Positions 1-12,971 of a stretch of DNA of 64,000 nt are shown here, in pieces. The notes beneath the pieces are model-generated. The model saw nothing but the letters and a program-made list of their open reading frames with translations. It ran no database searches and had not been told where the DNA came from. The stretch's first letter is position 1. The number at the start of each line of letters is the position of its first letter. Source of the DNA: Lobosporangium transversale (taxonomy: Eukaryota > Mortierellomycota > Mortierellomycetes > Mortierellales > Mortierellaceae); contig NW_019029050.1 of NCBI RefSeq assembly GCF_002105155.1, forward strand, positions 1 to 64,000. The letters run 5' to 3'. The position numbers and the translations under genes were made by a program.

Positions 1-534
1 GCAGAGTGGAAAGGTTTTGTGTGGAAGGGAAAAAAAAAAGATTGCTTCAACTAGACTGAACCAATCGTACCATGATGAATACCATAATGCCGCCCCTCAT
101 TCCGTTGTGGACTGAATGACCGTTGAAAACCACGATATTTTTAGTGTCGTCTTTTTTCCATTCTTTGAGTTTGGGGTCACGATACAATTATATAATATTC
201 TAGTAACTAGTGTAACCATAATGTGTAACGACCATTGCTTAGTAGCTATTCTAAAATTTTACCATACTTACTTCCTATGCCAGAATCTTCGATGGTCTTA
301 TTGAAAGAGCCCTCAGATACATCCGCTGTATATATACCTTGTGATCAGCATGACGTAGTAGTTCGGGTATCTTGGAGCAAGTTGACTTAATGATTATTCA
401 CTTGAAGTGGGAATATAAAAGACATACTTTTACCAACTACCACACGATCAACATCAACGCTTCTTTTACTGTCAAACTTTTTTTTCTTTTATCGCCTATA
501 TTCCATTTATTCATTGTCCATTTCTACAACAATC
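1..534. other. Upstream region of profilin, no gene seen
   Basis: AT-rich sequence with no recognisable coding exon. It holds the profilin promoter and 5' leader. Short open frames here have no family features. Confidence 0.6.
414..421 (+). promoter_or_regulatory. TATA-like box of the profilin gene
   Basis: TATAAAAG lies 121 bp upstream of the profilin ATG and is followed by a pyrimidine-rich leader, a common layout for highly expressed fungal genes. Assigned from sequence match and position only. Confidence 0.5.
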
Positions 535-918
535 ATGTCTTCCTTCGCAGCACTCATTGACGACAAGTTCATCAAAACTGGCAAGGTCACCAAGGCCGCT
601 ATCTTGGGCATCGACGGTTCTATCTCTGCCCTCAGCTCTAACTTTGAGCTCAACGAATCCGAGGCCAAGATGATTGTTGCCGCCTTTGACGGTTCCACAG
701 GTGGACTTCGCATTGAGGGCAAGATGTTTGAAGTCGAGAAGTCGCATAAGAAAAATTCTATTCACGCCACCTGCAACGATGAAATCGGTAGCGGTGTGGT
801 CTGCGTCAAGACCGGCATGGTTATCCTTATCGGATATTACGATCATAAAGTCAATCCCATTGAATGCATCGAAGTGGTTGAGAGTGTGGCCGAAGATATG
901 GCTAATGGAAACGTCTAA
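535..918 (+). CDS. Profilin
   Basis: 127-residue actin-monomer-binding protein that promotes nucleotide exchange and formin-driven filament elongation in the cytoplasm; it also binds proline-rich ligands and phosphoinositides. The whole chain matches the profilin fold in length and order: an N-terminal helix (SSFAALIDDKFIKTGKVTKA), the strand AAILGIDGSISALS, the helix ending KMIVAAFDG, and the C-terminal GVVCVKTGMVILIGYY strand pair followed by a terminal helix. The ATG at 535 is chosen because it gives the usual profilin start; the frame reaches a little further upstream only through a TTG. The frame is intact with no intron, which is slightly unusual. An AATAAA at 975-980 is a likely polyadenylation signal. 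The next gene is convergent, about 200 bp away. Confidence 0.9.
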   Translation: MSSFAALIDDKFIKTGKVTKAAILGIDGSISALSSNFELNESEAKMIVAAFDGSTGGLRIEGKMFEVEKSHKKNSIHATCNDEIGSGVVCVKTGMVILIGYYDHKVNPIECIEVVESVAEDMANGNV

Positions 919-1122
919 GACAAAAAGCAATCCTTCATCCCACCATCCCTTGCCAATGTAAAAATAGCGAAGCAAATAAATTAGCAACACATTATTGTAT
1001 ATACAAATATTCTTTTCGATTTCAAAGGCATCGTAACGAAAGGAAGTTGTCTCTTCCGTGATTGCGAACATGAAAATGCATATATATATTAGAGTGTCTT
1101 TTAAAGGATTAACAAAAATAAA

Positions 1123-3314
1123 CTAAACAGCTGGCGACACTTGGACTGCAACAGCAGGAATCGAAGCTGGAGTGGCTGCTGATGAGGAGGAGGGTCCAGC
1201 CTGATTGAGCTTGGTCGAGTCACTTGGAGACTGGCTTTTAATAAGCTCGAGGAGCTCTTTCTCTGAAATCTCGTCACTGTTTCTGGCAACATCGACTCGT
1301 TTTCTATCGTGAAACAACAATAAAGGCGTTTCAGAAACTAGGAATACGAGTGTTTTAAAAAATGAGCACAAAGTGAGGTAGTCGTCCTTACCCATTTCTG
1401 ATGGCCGTAGCGATGTTTGAAGAATCAGACACACGGTAGACGTCATCTGCAAATGGATCAACAGACGGATCCTGTGATCGACTTAAGAGGGAGTCAACTT
1501 CGATTTTGATAGTCGTTTCATTCTGACCAGCAGAATTTGTAGTATGTGTAGTTGGAGAAGGGTTCACGTTTGAAATTGATCCTGAATGCATTGTCGTGGC
1601 GCCTACGTGGCTGATAGAATTGGCCCTTGATAATTTATCTTGCTGGCATCGCTGCAGCATCTGCGTGTGAGCTGCAAACGCCCGCAAGAGTTCTTCGTTA
1701 CAAGACAACAGTGCGGCTGTGAAACAATAGTAATAATAATAATAACAATAATAATATGTAAATTTAAGAAACGGCGTTCGTGAAGCTATAGTATTCATTC
1801 GGCCAACAACAGCATTGTTCTGGCTTTACCTAAGCATTCCTCATGTGGATGAGGCGTCTCCATAGCTTTTTGAAGATATATTTGAATGCCACGGTGTAAT
1901 GTAAAGCATTTTGAATGGAATTCCTAAATTCGTAATATAAAGTAAGATCCGCGTAAATACTAGCTTCCACTTCACAATCTCTCACAGATTGATCTTTGCA
2001 TTTTTTGATCATTATTAAATAGTTACTTTGATCAGCTCATTCTCCTCAATCGCCTCGATTTCAGGATCCGCAAAGGAGATAGCCTCGATCAGCATTTGAG
2101 CGCTGCTCTTAGCCAACTCAGTGTCTTGAAGAATTTGGGTAACCATCTACAAGTTTCAATAAAAAGCAAGTTAAAAACACGTCCCTCATTGTTAAGTTTA
2201 CAAATATCATTGACATGAATAAAATGACGACCAACCTTGTCTGCGCTTTGCATAACGGGATGTGGGCTGGGTTGTGCTGCAGAATTAATGTTTGGGGCCG
2301 CCTGAGAAGAGAGTGTAGCATATACATATATCCTTATAATGATTAAGTATTTTCACCAGATCACAACTTTGAACACAAAGATTGAAAAGTCTTACATTTG
2401 AAGCTATGCCGAGGCATAGCATTTGCTTATGAAGTTGAGGAATAATGGCCAGGCCAGGGTCTTGCGAGAACGCCCGAGACCACACAGAAAGACGTTCCAT
2501 CAAACGGCTCTTGACATGGGGGTTTGTAGACTGATAGAAGTAAAGAACCAAATGAAATTGCATATATGTAAATTGAGTAGGATCTTTGGCCCTGTGTACA
2601 AGTCTAGTAAAATAAATTTACCTGCGAGATCAAGACTTGGGAAATTTCAGCAGCAAACTTCTCAGTAGCCAAGTTGGCTGTAAATACAGATATGCATAAA
2701 AGGGATCATGTTGACATGTAGTTAGCCATAATTCTGGCAAAACGTGGTCCGTATGAAGACATCTAAATATGTACCTTTAAATTTTGAGCCGCAGCCGTCA
2801 ATTAGAGACTGGATGATCTGTTTAGATTTACAAGGAGGCGTCAGTCATTTTTGCTCGCTACAAAAACATGGGCGAATTTAACCTTAAAAATGCTTAAATG
2901 GCTCCTTACCGATATCACGTTGAGTTGCTGTTGAGGGGTACCAGTACGCAGCTTCTTGCGCAACACTCTGGCTGCTTCTTTTGCTCTACAAAATGGAGCA
3001 ACATGAAACTCCTCATCAATACCATTTTGATCTGAACGCTCGAAAACATTTCCCTCTAGCCATGTGCCTCCTTCATTCCTTACCCATTATCTTCATTGTT
3101 CACATATTGGCATAGGTCATGGACAGATTGCCAGTTTTTAATGACTGCTAGATTGGCAATAATTTCTAAAACAAAACAAAAAAAAGGTGTTTTAAGAATG
3201 GGATGGGTATTTTAGAGTGAAAAAAAAGGTCTATAGCCATTGGTACTTCTTTATTGGAAAGATGAATGTACCAATTCGGACAGCGATTGGACTATGGGTT
3301 GTAAACAAACCCAT
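1123..3314 (-). CDS. VHS-GAT domain adaptor, LSB5-like
   Basis: Predicted endosomal/actin adaptor of about 406 residues. I can join eleven exons with consistent phase: 3272-3314, 3084-3165, 2910-2985, 2775-2817, 2622-2677, 2396-2530, 2236-2301, 2027-2146, 1830-1923, 1392-1716 and 1123-1303, all GT-AG. The start MGLFTTHSPIAV is followed by a VHS domain recognisable from GAKEAARVLRKKLRTG and SLIDGCGSKFKANLA. Then comes a GAT-type helical bundle (ENELIKEFHSKC, then ALLSCNEELLRAF). The tail is low-complexity and Ser/Pro-rich. VHS and GAT domains bind ubiquitinated cargo, Arf or ubiquitin; yeast Lsb5 links endocytosis to actin regulators, which fits but does not prove a link with the neighbouring profilin. 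TOM1-type adaptors share this architecture and are the alternative call. Confidence 0.85.
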
Positions 3315-4405
3315 GATGTAAAAGATGAATGTTTAAATGAGATGAAAAGACGGCAGGCGAATGTCGAAATGTTCAAAAGAAGGATAGAATGCACAACGGG
3401 TGGTCTGCTTTGATCGAGGAGAGCATATTTATATATTAAAATTAAGAGGCCAAAGCAAAGGAAAAACAGCCTAAAGGAACATTGACTGAGCTCTGAGCAC
3501 AAAAAGCTTAAAAGGCAGTGGTGGCAACGACCAAGAGGTCAATATGGAATGTCAAGAGAGGCAATTGAACTTTGACGGTGGCTAAAGCTGACTCATTTGA
3601 CTATCTTATGCGCCACCAACGCCGATCCACTCGATTGTAGATGCCAGATTGGCTCGTGTCTACTTCCGCAGTAGTAAATAGATCTCAGGCACGGGTGCAA
3701 GGGACGACGCGTTCCCGCTGTGTGTTTGGTCGCGTCTGATGTAATCATCCTTCGTACCTGACAGGCCCACAGAAAAGATTTTTTTTTTTTTATTTTTTTT
3801 TTTTACAGCGCCATGCCATGTGTGTAATGGAAAGGGTGTTTGTATTTTTCTGCATGACAGTGAAGTAAGTGTTTCTTTTTTTTTTTTTTTCTACCGCCTA
3901 TCTGACCGAATGGTTCGATCATGCGCCTGTTCCCATGGACGGATTGTCCCGAGAGACGTCTTTTTCCCTCTTTCTTTCTCTCTCCTGGCAAGGTTTAATG
4001 AACCCCCCAGGAGGCTGGGACCTTTTTGCTCTCTCTCTCTTTGGAAATAAGAAAGAGCCAGAAGGAGGAAAAAAAGCGAACATACCATCCCTGTCTCCCG
4101 GCGAAAGAGAAAGAGAAGTAGAGAAAGAGAGATGGAGAAATGAAGAGAGACAGAGAGATAGAGAGAGACAGAGAGAGACAAGAATGTATGTGTTTGTTGA
4201 ATGAGAGCGTGTAATGAATGGATGCATGGGATGATCCCATTCACCCTTTTTTTTTGTCACATTCTCCTGAATTCCCTCCTTCCCAGCCAGCCTCCCATCG
4301 TCACTGCCATGGTTTCTTGCTGCCTTTGTTTTGCCACGCTCTTGTCACTGCTTACTTCCTCTCCTTTCATTGCCATCACCTCATCATCTTACCCTCGCTG
4401 CATCA
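3315..4405. other. Divergent promoter region between the VHS-GAT and DENN genes
   Basis: No coding exon found. The region contains poly(T) runs near 3779-3804 and 3877-3891 and a purine-rich GA tract at about 4101-4181. It probably carries promoters for both flanking genes. Confidence 0.6.
4101..4181. repeat. GA-rich low-complexity tract
   Basis: Imperfect (GA)n / GAGACA repeats of about 80 bp. The tract creates Arg/Glu-rich or Ser/Leu-rich frames on both strands that are not genes. Confidence 0.8.
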
Positions 4406-4673
4406 ATGACCCCGCCAAAGCGCATTGCAGACTACTTCTTCATAGTCGGTCTCAGGGACGACACCATTCTCTGTCCCTCTGACCCCGACGACGACCCTGC
4501 AGAGGCTTTGGCTCTGGAGCACCAACAGGAGATCATTCGTAAAGTCAATCGCCCTCGAGCTCTGACCCTCAATGGGCCTGGTTCAGCACCAGGACCCGAA
4601 CCAGCACCTCGACAGACACATACTTCAAGACAACCCCCTCCTCCACTCCCTCTCCACTTACTACAACAATACC

Positions 4674-4734
<61 letters not shown>

Positions 4735-7700
4735 GCAACAACAACAGCAACAACAACAGCAGCAACACTCACCACAATCACCACAACCATCACAACCACT
4801 ACAACCACAACCATCTCAACAACAGCAACATCATCATCATCAACAGCAATATCATCGCCCATTACAAAGCCAGAGTCCACCATCAGCACATATCAATGGT
4901 TTTGCTCGTGCAACCTCACCAAAAGCAGTGTTGGACCAGCGGGATGGGAGAAGACTCTCCTATGCCGCTATAGCTGCATCTAACATTGCCAACTCCACAG
5001 GGATGCTCCCAATAGGACCACCTTCCGCCCTCGCAAACACATCTGCATTCAAGTCTGCACCCAGTAGAGCACGTTCAAAGTCTATGGCACACTTCCATCC
5101 ACCTGTCGTTGCGGCAGCGTTAGAGAAACAGGAACCCGAGAACATGGCACAACGAGGTAAAAAGTCTGTCACTCATATGTGCGCTTTTCCCTTCTGTCTT
5201 TTGTCCCCCGTTCCTTTCTTTTCTTTTCCCCCTTCTTCCCGCTGTGCTCTGGTTTGGAAATAAGGTGTCTGGATATTTTTTATTTTTTATTTTTTATTTT
5301 TTCCGTCGAGTCTTCCTTGTTTTCTTTGTGCGTCTGTTTTCTTTTTTGTTCACACGCCGAAATGCTCTTTGTTATTGTCGGACAGGCCCACACACTGTAC
5401 AACTTGTGCGACCATCCCGACGGCTGAGTACGGCCTCGATGGTTGGTACACCGCGACGGTCTGTCACTCTCAACAACGTGGCCAATGCCGGGAATACAAG
5501 TTTACAGCACAAACCACCAAACTACCGCTATGTTGCCACAAGTAGTCTTCATAAAGTTGTCCCAGAAGGAGTAGAGAGCAACTTTGATGAGGGCGAAACA
5601 GATCACAGGTCGATAGATAAGCTAATATCAAATGAGAAACCCGCTCATGGTATGATGCTCTTGATAACGGGAAGATGAAAAAAAAAAAAATACCAACAGT
5701 ATCATCCTCATGCATGTCAATTTTTTTTTTATATTGACCAAACAAAATCTTAAATTATGCATTGATGCATAACTGCTATTTTATTAGTTTTTACAAATGG
5801 CCAGTCTAATATGAGTCCAGGTAGAGCCCAAAGTGACAAGCCGGCCTTGTCTGTACAGGAATCCAGGACACTGTCACCCGTAAGGAATGCCTCAAGAAGG
5901 AGTCGGACTAAATCACCAGTACCTGTTACTGACAAATCGGTCGGAACAGCGACGAAAAAAAGTGAAAATGCAAAAGTAGACCAAAAAGAAGTACATCCCG
6001 GTGATAGAGTCTTTACACCTACTGTCATCTGCCGTTATCCAGAGACAGATTGGGAGGATGCAGATGTCTTTCCTACGTTTCTCCCAATGGTGAGATTTAT
6101 ATGCTAAGCAGAATTGCAAAGACGTTGGACAGTTTCGGGTTTTTTTTGTGTTTACCACTATTTCACACTACATTTACGATCTAACGCACTCTGCTCCCTC
6201 CCGTAATTTTTTCTGGATATGGTAGTTTTGCTTTCCTGCAGAGCTCTCATTCAAATTTTCAGACGAGAAACCGCCTACAACCTTCCATTCATTCGTGCTG
6301 ACACAGGAATCAGGTGGACGATCCTATGCTATGTGCGTGACTATGTATGAACGCTTACCTCATAAGATGCTCCAGCAATTCGACAAAATCTGCCAACGCT
6401 GGACTCGAAGTCGCATGGTGCGTATTTCAATCTCTTTCTTTCATTTCTCTCCTTTATTTTTATTTTATTTATTTTCCTTCCAAATGAATGTTCTTTGCTC
6501 AGTGTGGCTAAACTCATTTATGTATAAACTTATATTACACAGTCTGAGAGCGAAATTGAATACGCAAAGGCTATCAAAGAAAAGATTGCTCGGGAGAAAA
6601 GAATATTGCAGGATCTTCAGGTTCAGCTGCGCGAAGAGAGGACAACAGGAAATAAGACTAGGCAGACGCAACTCAAGCGGGAAATTCTTGATTCAGAGGA
6701 GAAGTTGAGTTTGCTTCATGACCAGATGAAGCCTTGGAAAGGTCAATTCATCGAAATTGATGATGCTTGGATTCCACGGTGTGTTGGGCTCGTAAGCGCA
6801 GTTCCCTATCATTATCTTTTACGCGACTGGCTTCTGGCTGTAGCGGTTGCCTGTTCCGGAGGTGTAGAACATCCCGGCATGAATCAGAACTCTTTACGAC
6901 TTGAAAGGTATTTGTCTATATTTATACACTTTTTTTTTTTTTTTTTTTTTTTCTTCCGAAACTTTGCTTATAGATATGTGTGTTAATTCATTCATTAAAC
7001 ACCTCTAGTTATGTAAGGAATCTAATTAATGAAGTCGATCTGCCGCCGTTCGGTAAAATGGAGATTGGAATCACAATCAACAACAGAATGATCTATGCCT
7101 CACGACCTGCACTCAACAGTGTACCAATCGTCAAAAATGTAAGGAAGATGACGGGTATCTTTTTTTTATGTATATGGGTGTGTTTACGTATGTCTTATTG
7201 AAAACTAACATACACTTTAAAATGCTTAGTTCTCTCTGTTTCCTCTGTTCCGTTGTTTGGCCGCAGAAGATATAGTTACAGTAATTGAAGTGATTCTATC
7301 CGAAGGAAAAGTCATTTTCCTCTCATCATATTTGGGAATGTTGACGCTTGCCAGTGAGAGCTTCCTGTATTTATTATTTCCATTTTACTGGCAAGGAGTC
7401 TACATCCCTGTTCTACCTTCTGCTCTGATGACTTGTCTTCAGGCACCAGTCCCTTATATCATTGGAGTCGAGCGTCGTACATGTGATTCTGATTTTCCAC
7501 CAGAAGAGGTGAGTGTACTCCACTTATTTAGTGTACCATGAATATCACTCACCTTTTAATTTTTTTTTTTATTATCTAACACGAGACTCTAACCCTTTAA
7601 TAACAATTTATAACGAGAATAGGCATGCATTGTTGATTTGGATAAGGGCGTAATCCAAGTACAACTAGCGCCAACTCCACTTCCACCTCGCCAGAGACGA

Positions 7701-9621
7701 AAACTCATACAGTCATTGGAGCAATACGCACCAATATCTGCCATTCGACGGACGGCTACAACAACGAATCCAGCCCTAGGCCCACCTGCATATGTTAAAG
7801 AGGCGTTTCCTCATTCACGATTAACATTGTTTTGTGGGCTATCCAGGGCTCCACGAAGCAGACGCATTGAGCGACCAGTCTCAACGATCGGGACGGGAAG
7901 TTTGCATGGATATGCTGCTGTGGTACAGAGCAACGGCTTGGCAGATCTTCGAATCAACGGATCAACCAACACCTTACCTGCCATGCCCATATCGTCAATG
8001 ACGAGTGAAAGCATCAAAAGCAACCAGGTTTCAAATCAGCCCCTTACATATTCCAAGGTTGTTGGAGGGATGGCTAGGTCTTCGTCAGAGGGAATTTTGG
8101 ATAAAGCTCTGGAAATGAATGGAAGCAGTAGCCCCAAGGTAAATGGACCAAAAAGAACATTCACAATGGCCTTTGTCCTTAATGCTACTCTTTGAGATAC
8201 TAACATACGGCCGTGATCCTCATATGAAATATTATTAGAGTCCTATCAGTCGAGCAGAGTCTATGAAGGAAACATCGCCAATAGCGCAACATGTAATGAG
8301 ATTGAACTCATTGAGTATTAGATTTCGTATATTGTTGGCAAAAAAAAAAAAAAAAAAAAAAAAACTAACGCGTGTGATAATCTCAACATTATAGCATAAT
8401 TCAATGGAGTCATTCAAATCCTCAAGAAAAGTTCTTTCGCCGTCTCGGAAACATTCTAGTGTGTTTGAAGGATCCAAGAAATATCAAGAAAGGCAGGCAA
8501 AAGAAGAGAACAGCCATTATCCGTCAGTAGGAGGCGCTTGGAACGCACAACTAGGATATCCTGGAGTTAATCGCCAAAATAGCATCACCAGTACACATAT
8601 GAGCGCCATTCCATCTGGATTTGATGGCCCGGGACTTCGTCACCGTGGCTCCTTTACTTCAATTGACTCATCTAGCTCTAGTATAATGTCGAAATCGCCT
8701 GTCTCGACCATAACATCCAACACAATGGTCAGTATTAATGGACACTCATCAATGACTTCTATGGCACCTATTATAAGTCCTGAGGAAGAAGCATCGCTCG
8801 CGAGTGCCGCAGACTCGGACAAGACGACTATTGAAGGGCACGTGCTTTCGATTCTCTCGGCCCCGGTACTTGTGTCAACCTTAACCTGCCGGTGCGGAAT
8901 TTGTTCTCAAGGTCTGGCGTCAACTAACATCGTTTACCGCTGCGAAGGATGTTCACTGTATGTGCATGCCGGATGTCTGGACGAGCTACTGTATCCATGC
9001 GTGCCTCGTGGTTTTGATGAGTCAGGTGTTTGCTGGAGTGTATTGCAGATGTGGGCTGGTTTGATGAAAGGCTATCGTTCTGGAATTGTTGCCACGTCAT
9101 CAACAACAATACAGCACCTGTATAATCAGCAAGGATCGCCAAATCATCACCGTTCACACCAGCAGGGGTATAATCATAACCCTCGTATTCATGGACATGT
9201 AAAGCAACCCTCTAACAGTGGAAGCGAAGGAGAACGAGAGGGTAGAGATCGCCTTTCGTGGGCTAGCTTCCAACGGTGGACAGGAAGGAATTCTGGTTCG
9301 TCTAATGGAAGCATGAGCAGCAGTGGCATGAATGGTATCGGAAATGGTCATTCTAACTCCAAGGCCTCTACCATCTCCTCAGCCTCGCGCTCATCAACGA
9401 GCGTGGATATGACCCACCGGAGCCATGCCGGATCGATCCATTCTTCACGGGCGAGAAATGGTACCGACAACAGCTCTTACAGCGAAACCGTGAGCTTTCA
9501 TCGCGAGATATTTTTGAAAGGATTTGATAAAGAAGCGAGGGTAAGCTCTATTTTCGATAATTTTCCATATTATGAAAAATGTATTAACAATGTTTCTTCA
9601 TGATAAACAAGAAACGTCTCT

Positions 9622-9652
<31 letters not shown>

Positions 9653-10151
9653 GTTTCTACGCGCGCTTCTAGCCATTCATGTCTGCTTTTACAGAATCAC
9701 AGACATTTGCACAATTCATTCAGGATCGAATTGATCGGTCATCAGGTGATCCCGAGATTATGTTTTTCGACGAGGTGATCAAAGCTAAAATCAACCGCTC
9801 ACGATTCCGCATCGGCAAGGAGGAAACCAAGTTTCTCGATGTACGAGGAGACAAACAAACAAAAGATCTTGAGCAATGGTTTTTGTGCATAATCAGTAGA
9901 TTATTTGGCTTATAATGTTATTTGACTTTCTTGCTTTACAATGCTGTAGGATCCGTCTTATGGTGTTCAAGGAACAGTCAAGGCTACCCCGCCTTCAGGA
10001 GACATTATCGTTTATGGTATGCTTGCCTTGTTTTTGTTTTTGCTTTTTGTTTTCATTCTGTATCTCCTAATCGACGGAGGCTTTTTCTTTGATTTATATA
10101 GAGGATGAAGAGAGACGGTTTCCAACGAAGCTCGATGCAGCATACCTTTAG
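4406..10151 (+). CDS. Large tripartite DENN-domain protein (RabGEF-like) with polyQ and C1-like zinc finger
   Basis: Thirteen exons join in frame (4406-5156, 5386-5649, 5788-6089, 6226-6417, 6543-6907, 7009-7138, 7230-7508, 7623-8138, 8239-8292, 8395-9540, 9673-9840, 9950-10016, 10102-10151), giving about 1427 residues. The start MTPPKRIADYFFIVGL is the typical uDENN opening. The rest of uDENN (TFHSFVLTQESGGRSYAMC) resumes after a long Gln/His/Pro-rich insert. The central cDENN core includes GKVIFLSSYLGMLTLASES and PVPYIIGVE. A Cys/His cluster of C1 type (CRCGICSQG, CEGCSLYVHAGC) follows, then Ser-rich linker, then a dDENN-like end (FMSAFTESQTFAQFIQDRI). DENN modules exchange GDP for GTP on Rab GTPases in membrane traffic. 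The Rab partner cannot be read from sequence. The 31-Gln tract sits inside the uDENN region. Confidence 0.85.
4673..4765 (+). repeat. CAA/CAG repeat encoding 31 consecutive glutamines
   Basis: Mostly CAA with scattered CAG codons, in the DENN reading frame. It is followed by a His/Gln/Pro-rich stretch to about 4860. The reverse complement gives a valine-rich frame that is an artefact of the repeat. Confidence 0.95.
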
Positions 10152-10157
10152 AAAAAG

Positions 10158-10191
<34 letters not shown>

Positions 10192-10537
10192 AAGAGGGAG
10201 TATCCTACTATATGCCATTGATAACACATAGGATCCTCTTCTACACTTTTCAGCACACGAATAACCCTGTCTATTCTGCCTCAATTAGCCTATCTAGCTT
10301 GGTTAACCCATTTCAACAACTCTTTGGCACCCACATATATACACACACATCCTTTATACTTATTTAAACCATAGTGGCATATATCTGTACAAATAGCATA
10401 TTTCTGAACAAACTATCGAGTGAACAATCATATGAGTTTACTATACTATTTTCGCTGGTATTATTAATATTGTCATTCTCTTTTTGGAAGCTATGTTTGA
10501 AGGCAAGCTGGGAGATCGGATGAATGGTTTTTAAATT
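10152..10537. other. Convergent 3' region, no gene seen
   Basis: AT-rich spacer between the 3' ends of the DENN gene and the lipase-like gene, with a poly(A) run at about 10160-10188. Nothing coding recognised. Confidence 0.6.
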
Positions 10538-10645
10538 TTAGAGCCGAATCGCCGATAGGCAGTCGGCGGTTTGAGCAGTCAAAGGATCAAGTTGATTCAT
10601 GACCCATCGAAGCACAACTTTGGAGTTGATCATCGTCACTAAGGG

Positions 10646-10678
<33 letters not shown>

Positions 10679-11262
10679 ACGAAGAGAAAGTTAGTCTTGA
10701 CTTGATCAACTTTACCAGTAAGGAAAGCTCTTATTGTCGTCATAGTTGTTATTTGACTTACAGTGTTCATTGATCGAGAGCATGCATTGAGTCTGTAGTA
10801 GCGAGTTCAGGACACCGGAGCTGGTTTGGTAACAATTCTTGTAGGGTGTGACCACCTCGTCAAATTTGGTGGCAATGTTAGCGTGAATCACACCAGGGAT
10901 AGAATCACCGCCGTCATTCAATCTTTTGATGAAGTCGGACGTATCGACTAAAAAAAAAAAAAAAAAAAAAAAACAAAGATGTCAAAGAAATGTTTGGTTT
11001 TTAGTTTATGAGCGACAGATAAAACACTTTCTTACCCATCTGATAGAATGAAGGCGCAATTTTGTCAAAGATCGGTTGAGCAGGGTCAAAGATGCGGAGA
11101 GCTTTAGCAATGGTGGCGAGACCACTCAAAGTAGTGCCATGATGAATAGGTGCGATACCGATCATTCTTTTTTTTAGAAAAAAAAACAACAACAACAACA
11201 ACAACATCGGGTTAATATTGTCTGATCCAGGGGTGTTGTTAGCTCATTTTTGCTTGATCAGT

Positions 11263-11296
<34 letters not shown>

Positions 11297-11837
11297 TGTT
11301 GACTTTGCCAGCCCCTCCAAGGTATTTCATCCAATACCTGCCGAGGATACCGCCTTGAGAATGGCCTACATAATCCAGCTGAGTGACATTCATTCTCTTC
11401 AGAATGTTATCTGCAAATGTGGCCAATTCTTGAGCTGAATCTTCAATAGGTGCGACCCCTCCTACAAAAGGGATGTTATCGGATCGACCATAGGTCAGAG
11501 CAAAGACACAATAGCCCTCACGGATCAAGACTGGTGCGAACGTCCACCAGGAATCTTCCGTCAACAACGTCGCATGAACCAACAACAATGGACGAGGATG
11601 AGCAGGAGTCAGCTTGCAATTATAATTATTCAGTCCTGAAATCCCGCGCTTCCGGAGCATCTTGCGGGAAGGGAGCGTCGCTGCTGCGATCGCTTCATCC
11701 TTCATCATCGATTCAATCGAACTTGCCCCTACGACAACGCCCTCGGGTAAAGGTAGAGCTGCACCATGAACCATAGTAGCTGCAGCCCATGCAGTGACCG
11801 CTGCGGCCCTGAAAATCGAAGCAAATGAAATCCTCAT
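10538..11837 (-). CDS. Secreted lipase-like alpha/beta hydrolase (lipase class 2 type)
   Basis: Four exons (11296-11837, 11036-11166, 10762-10947, 10538-10638) give 319 residues. The ATG at 11837 starts a hydrophobic N-terminus (residues 1-26, Ala/Val-rich, ending around VHGAALP) that looks like a signal peptide, so the enzyme is probably extracellular or vacuolar. The nucleophile elbow is GHSQGG within LDYVGHSQGGILGRYWMKY. The oxyanion region LLLVHATLL lies upstream, and later Asp and His residues (IAPIHHGTT) fit the catalytic fold. Bacterial and fungal class 2 triacylglycerol lipases and related esterases share this pattern; the substrate cannot be settled. A TATATAG on the minus strand at 11955-11961 may be its TATA element. 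An ATG 75 nt upstream in frame is possible but would spoil the signal peptide. Confidence 0.85.
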
Positions 11838-12936
11838 AATCGTTACGAATGGAAGTGTGGTATAGATGTAATGCAATGTATTTACAAGTGGCTGCAAAAA
11901 GGAAATAATCAAGAACGGAGGAAGAAGAGATCGTTTGGATTATAACGGACAGGACTATATACAACGACAGGAAGATGATATCGTGGTGGAGGTGGAGACG
12001 GAAGGAGGAAGTAATGGGATCACTGGGTCATAACTGACAAAGAACAGAGGAAAAAAGAGGGTAGGAAAAGCCGTTTATAAACGTTTTTTTTTTTTTCCTG
12101 ATACGGTTGCCGTTTATATGTTTTGCGAATTTAATATTCAGTATAATTGCTCTTTATACAAACAGTAATGCTATTCACAAAAAATAAACAACCGAGGAAG
12201 AGAGGAAATAAAAAAGAGAGCATGCGTATGGGAAGTTGTGGAGTACATTCACCCCAAGTGGAGAAATAGGGCAAGTAAACAGAATAGACTAACAGCGAAT
12301 GGGGGGATTTCTGATCGGAGTCTGCATTCTTCAGGAACCAGAGTTAAGCATGCAGGAACAGATTTACAATTGATTTTCAGACGCCCTGTACCATCCCACC
12401 AAACATGATGGTGAAGTTTATCCCATTCCAAATTATATGCATGTATAAACTTATTCTGCCACAAGATATACATCCATACATGCATTTATATAAGTATACA
12501 TGTATATCATATATACAATCATATATACAAAACACAATAAAAACAAAACCATATCACCACAGACACATGTCTACGACAATAACTTGGTTAGAAATTATGA
12601 GCATGAGACTGTTGAACAATAGCTGACTGACCTGACTGAATGATGGAAAAGAAGGAAAGAAAATGCTGAAGTTTTTTTGACGCTTACAAACAAAAGAGTA
12701 CATTCTCTGATCAGAGAGGCCAACAACCTGTAGGTTGGCTATTGACGGATCTCATGTGCCACTGTGGAGAGGGTAGACGTGAAGTGCAGAGTGGTAAACC
12801 GATCACTTTCCTTCATTTGTAAATATATACCAAGGTGGAGGTACTTTTACGCGATATCGGTGCCAATGATATATTATTGAAGGACCATGCGCATGCGACT
12901 TTTTATTTTTATTTTTATTTCGACCATCCATTCTGG

Positions 12937-12971
<35 letters not shown>

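Noticed and set aside
3869..4260. Several Ser/Leu- or Arg/Glu-rich frames
   Set aside because: Products of the GA/CT low-complexity tract; none has a family signature or plausible splice context.
4569..4889. Valine-rich minus-strand and Asn-rich plus-strand proteins
   Set aside because: Alternate-frame readings of the CAA repeat that encodes polyglutamine in the DENN gene.
12249..12626. Possible short peptide genes around repetitive ATACAT sequence
   Set aside because: Frames lie in ATAC/CATA-rich low-complexity sequence on both strands with no coding character.
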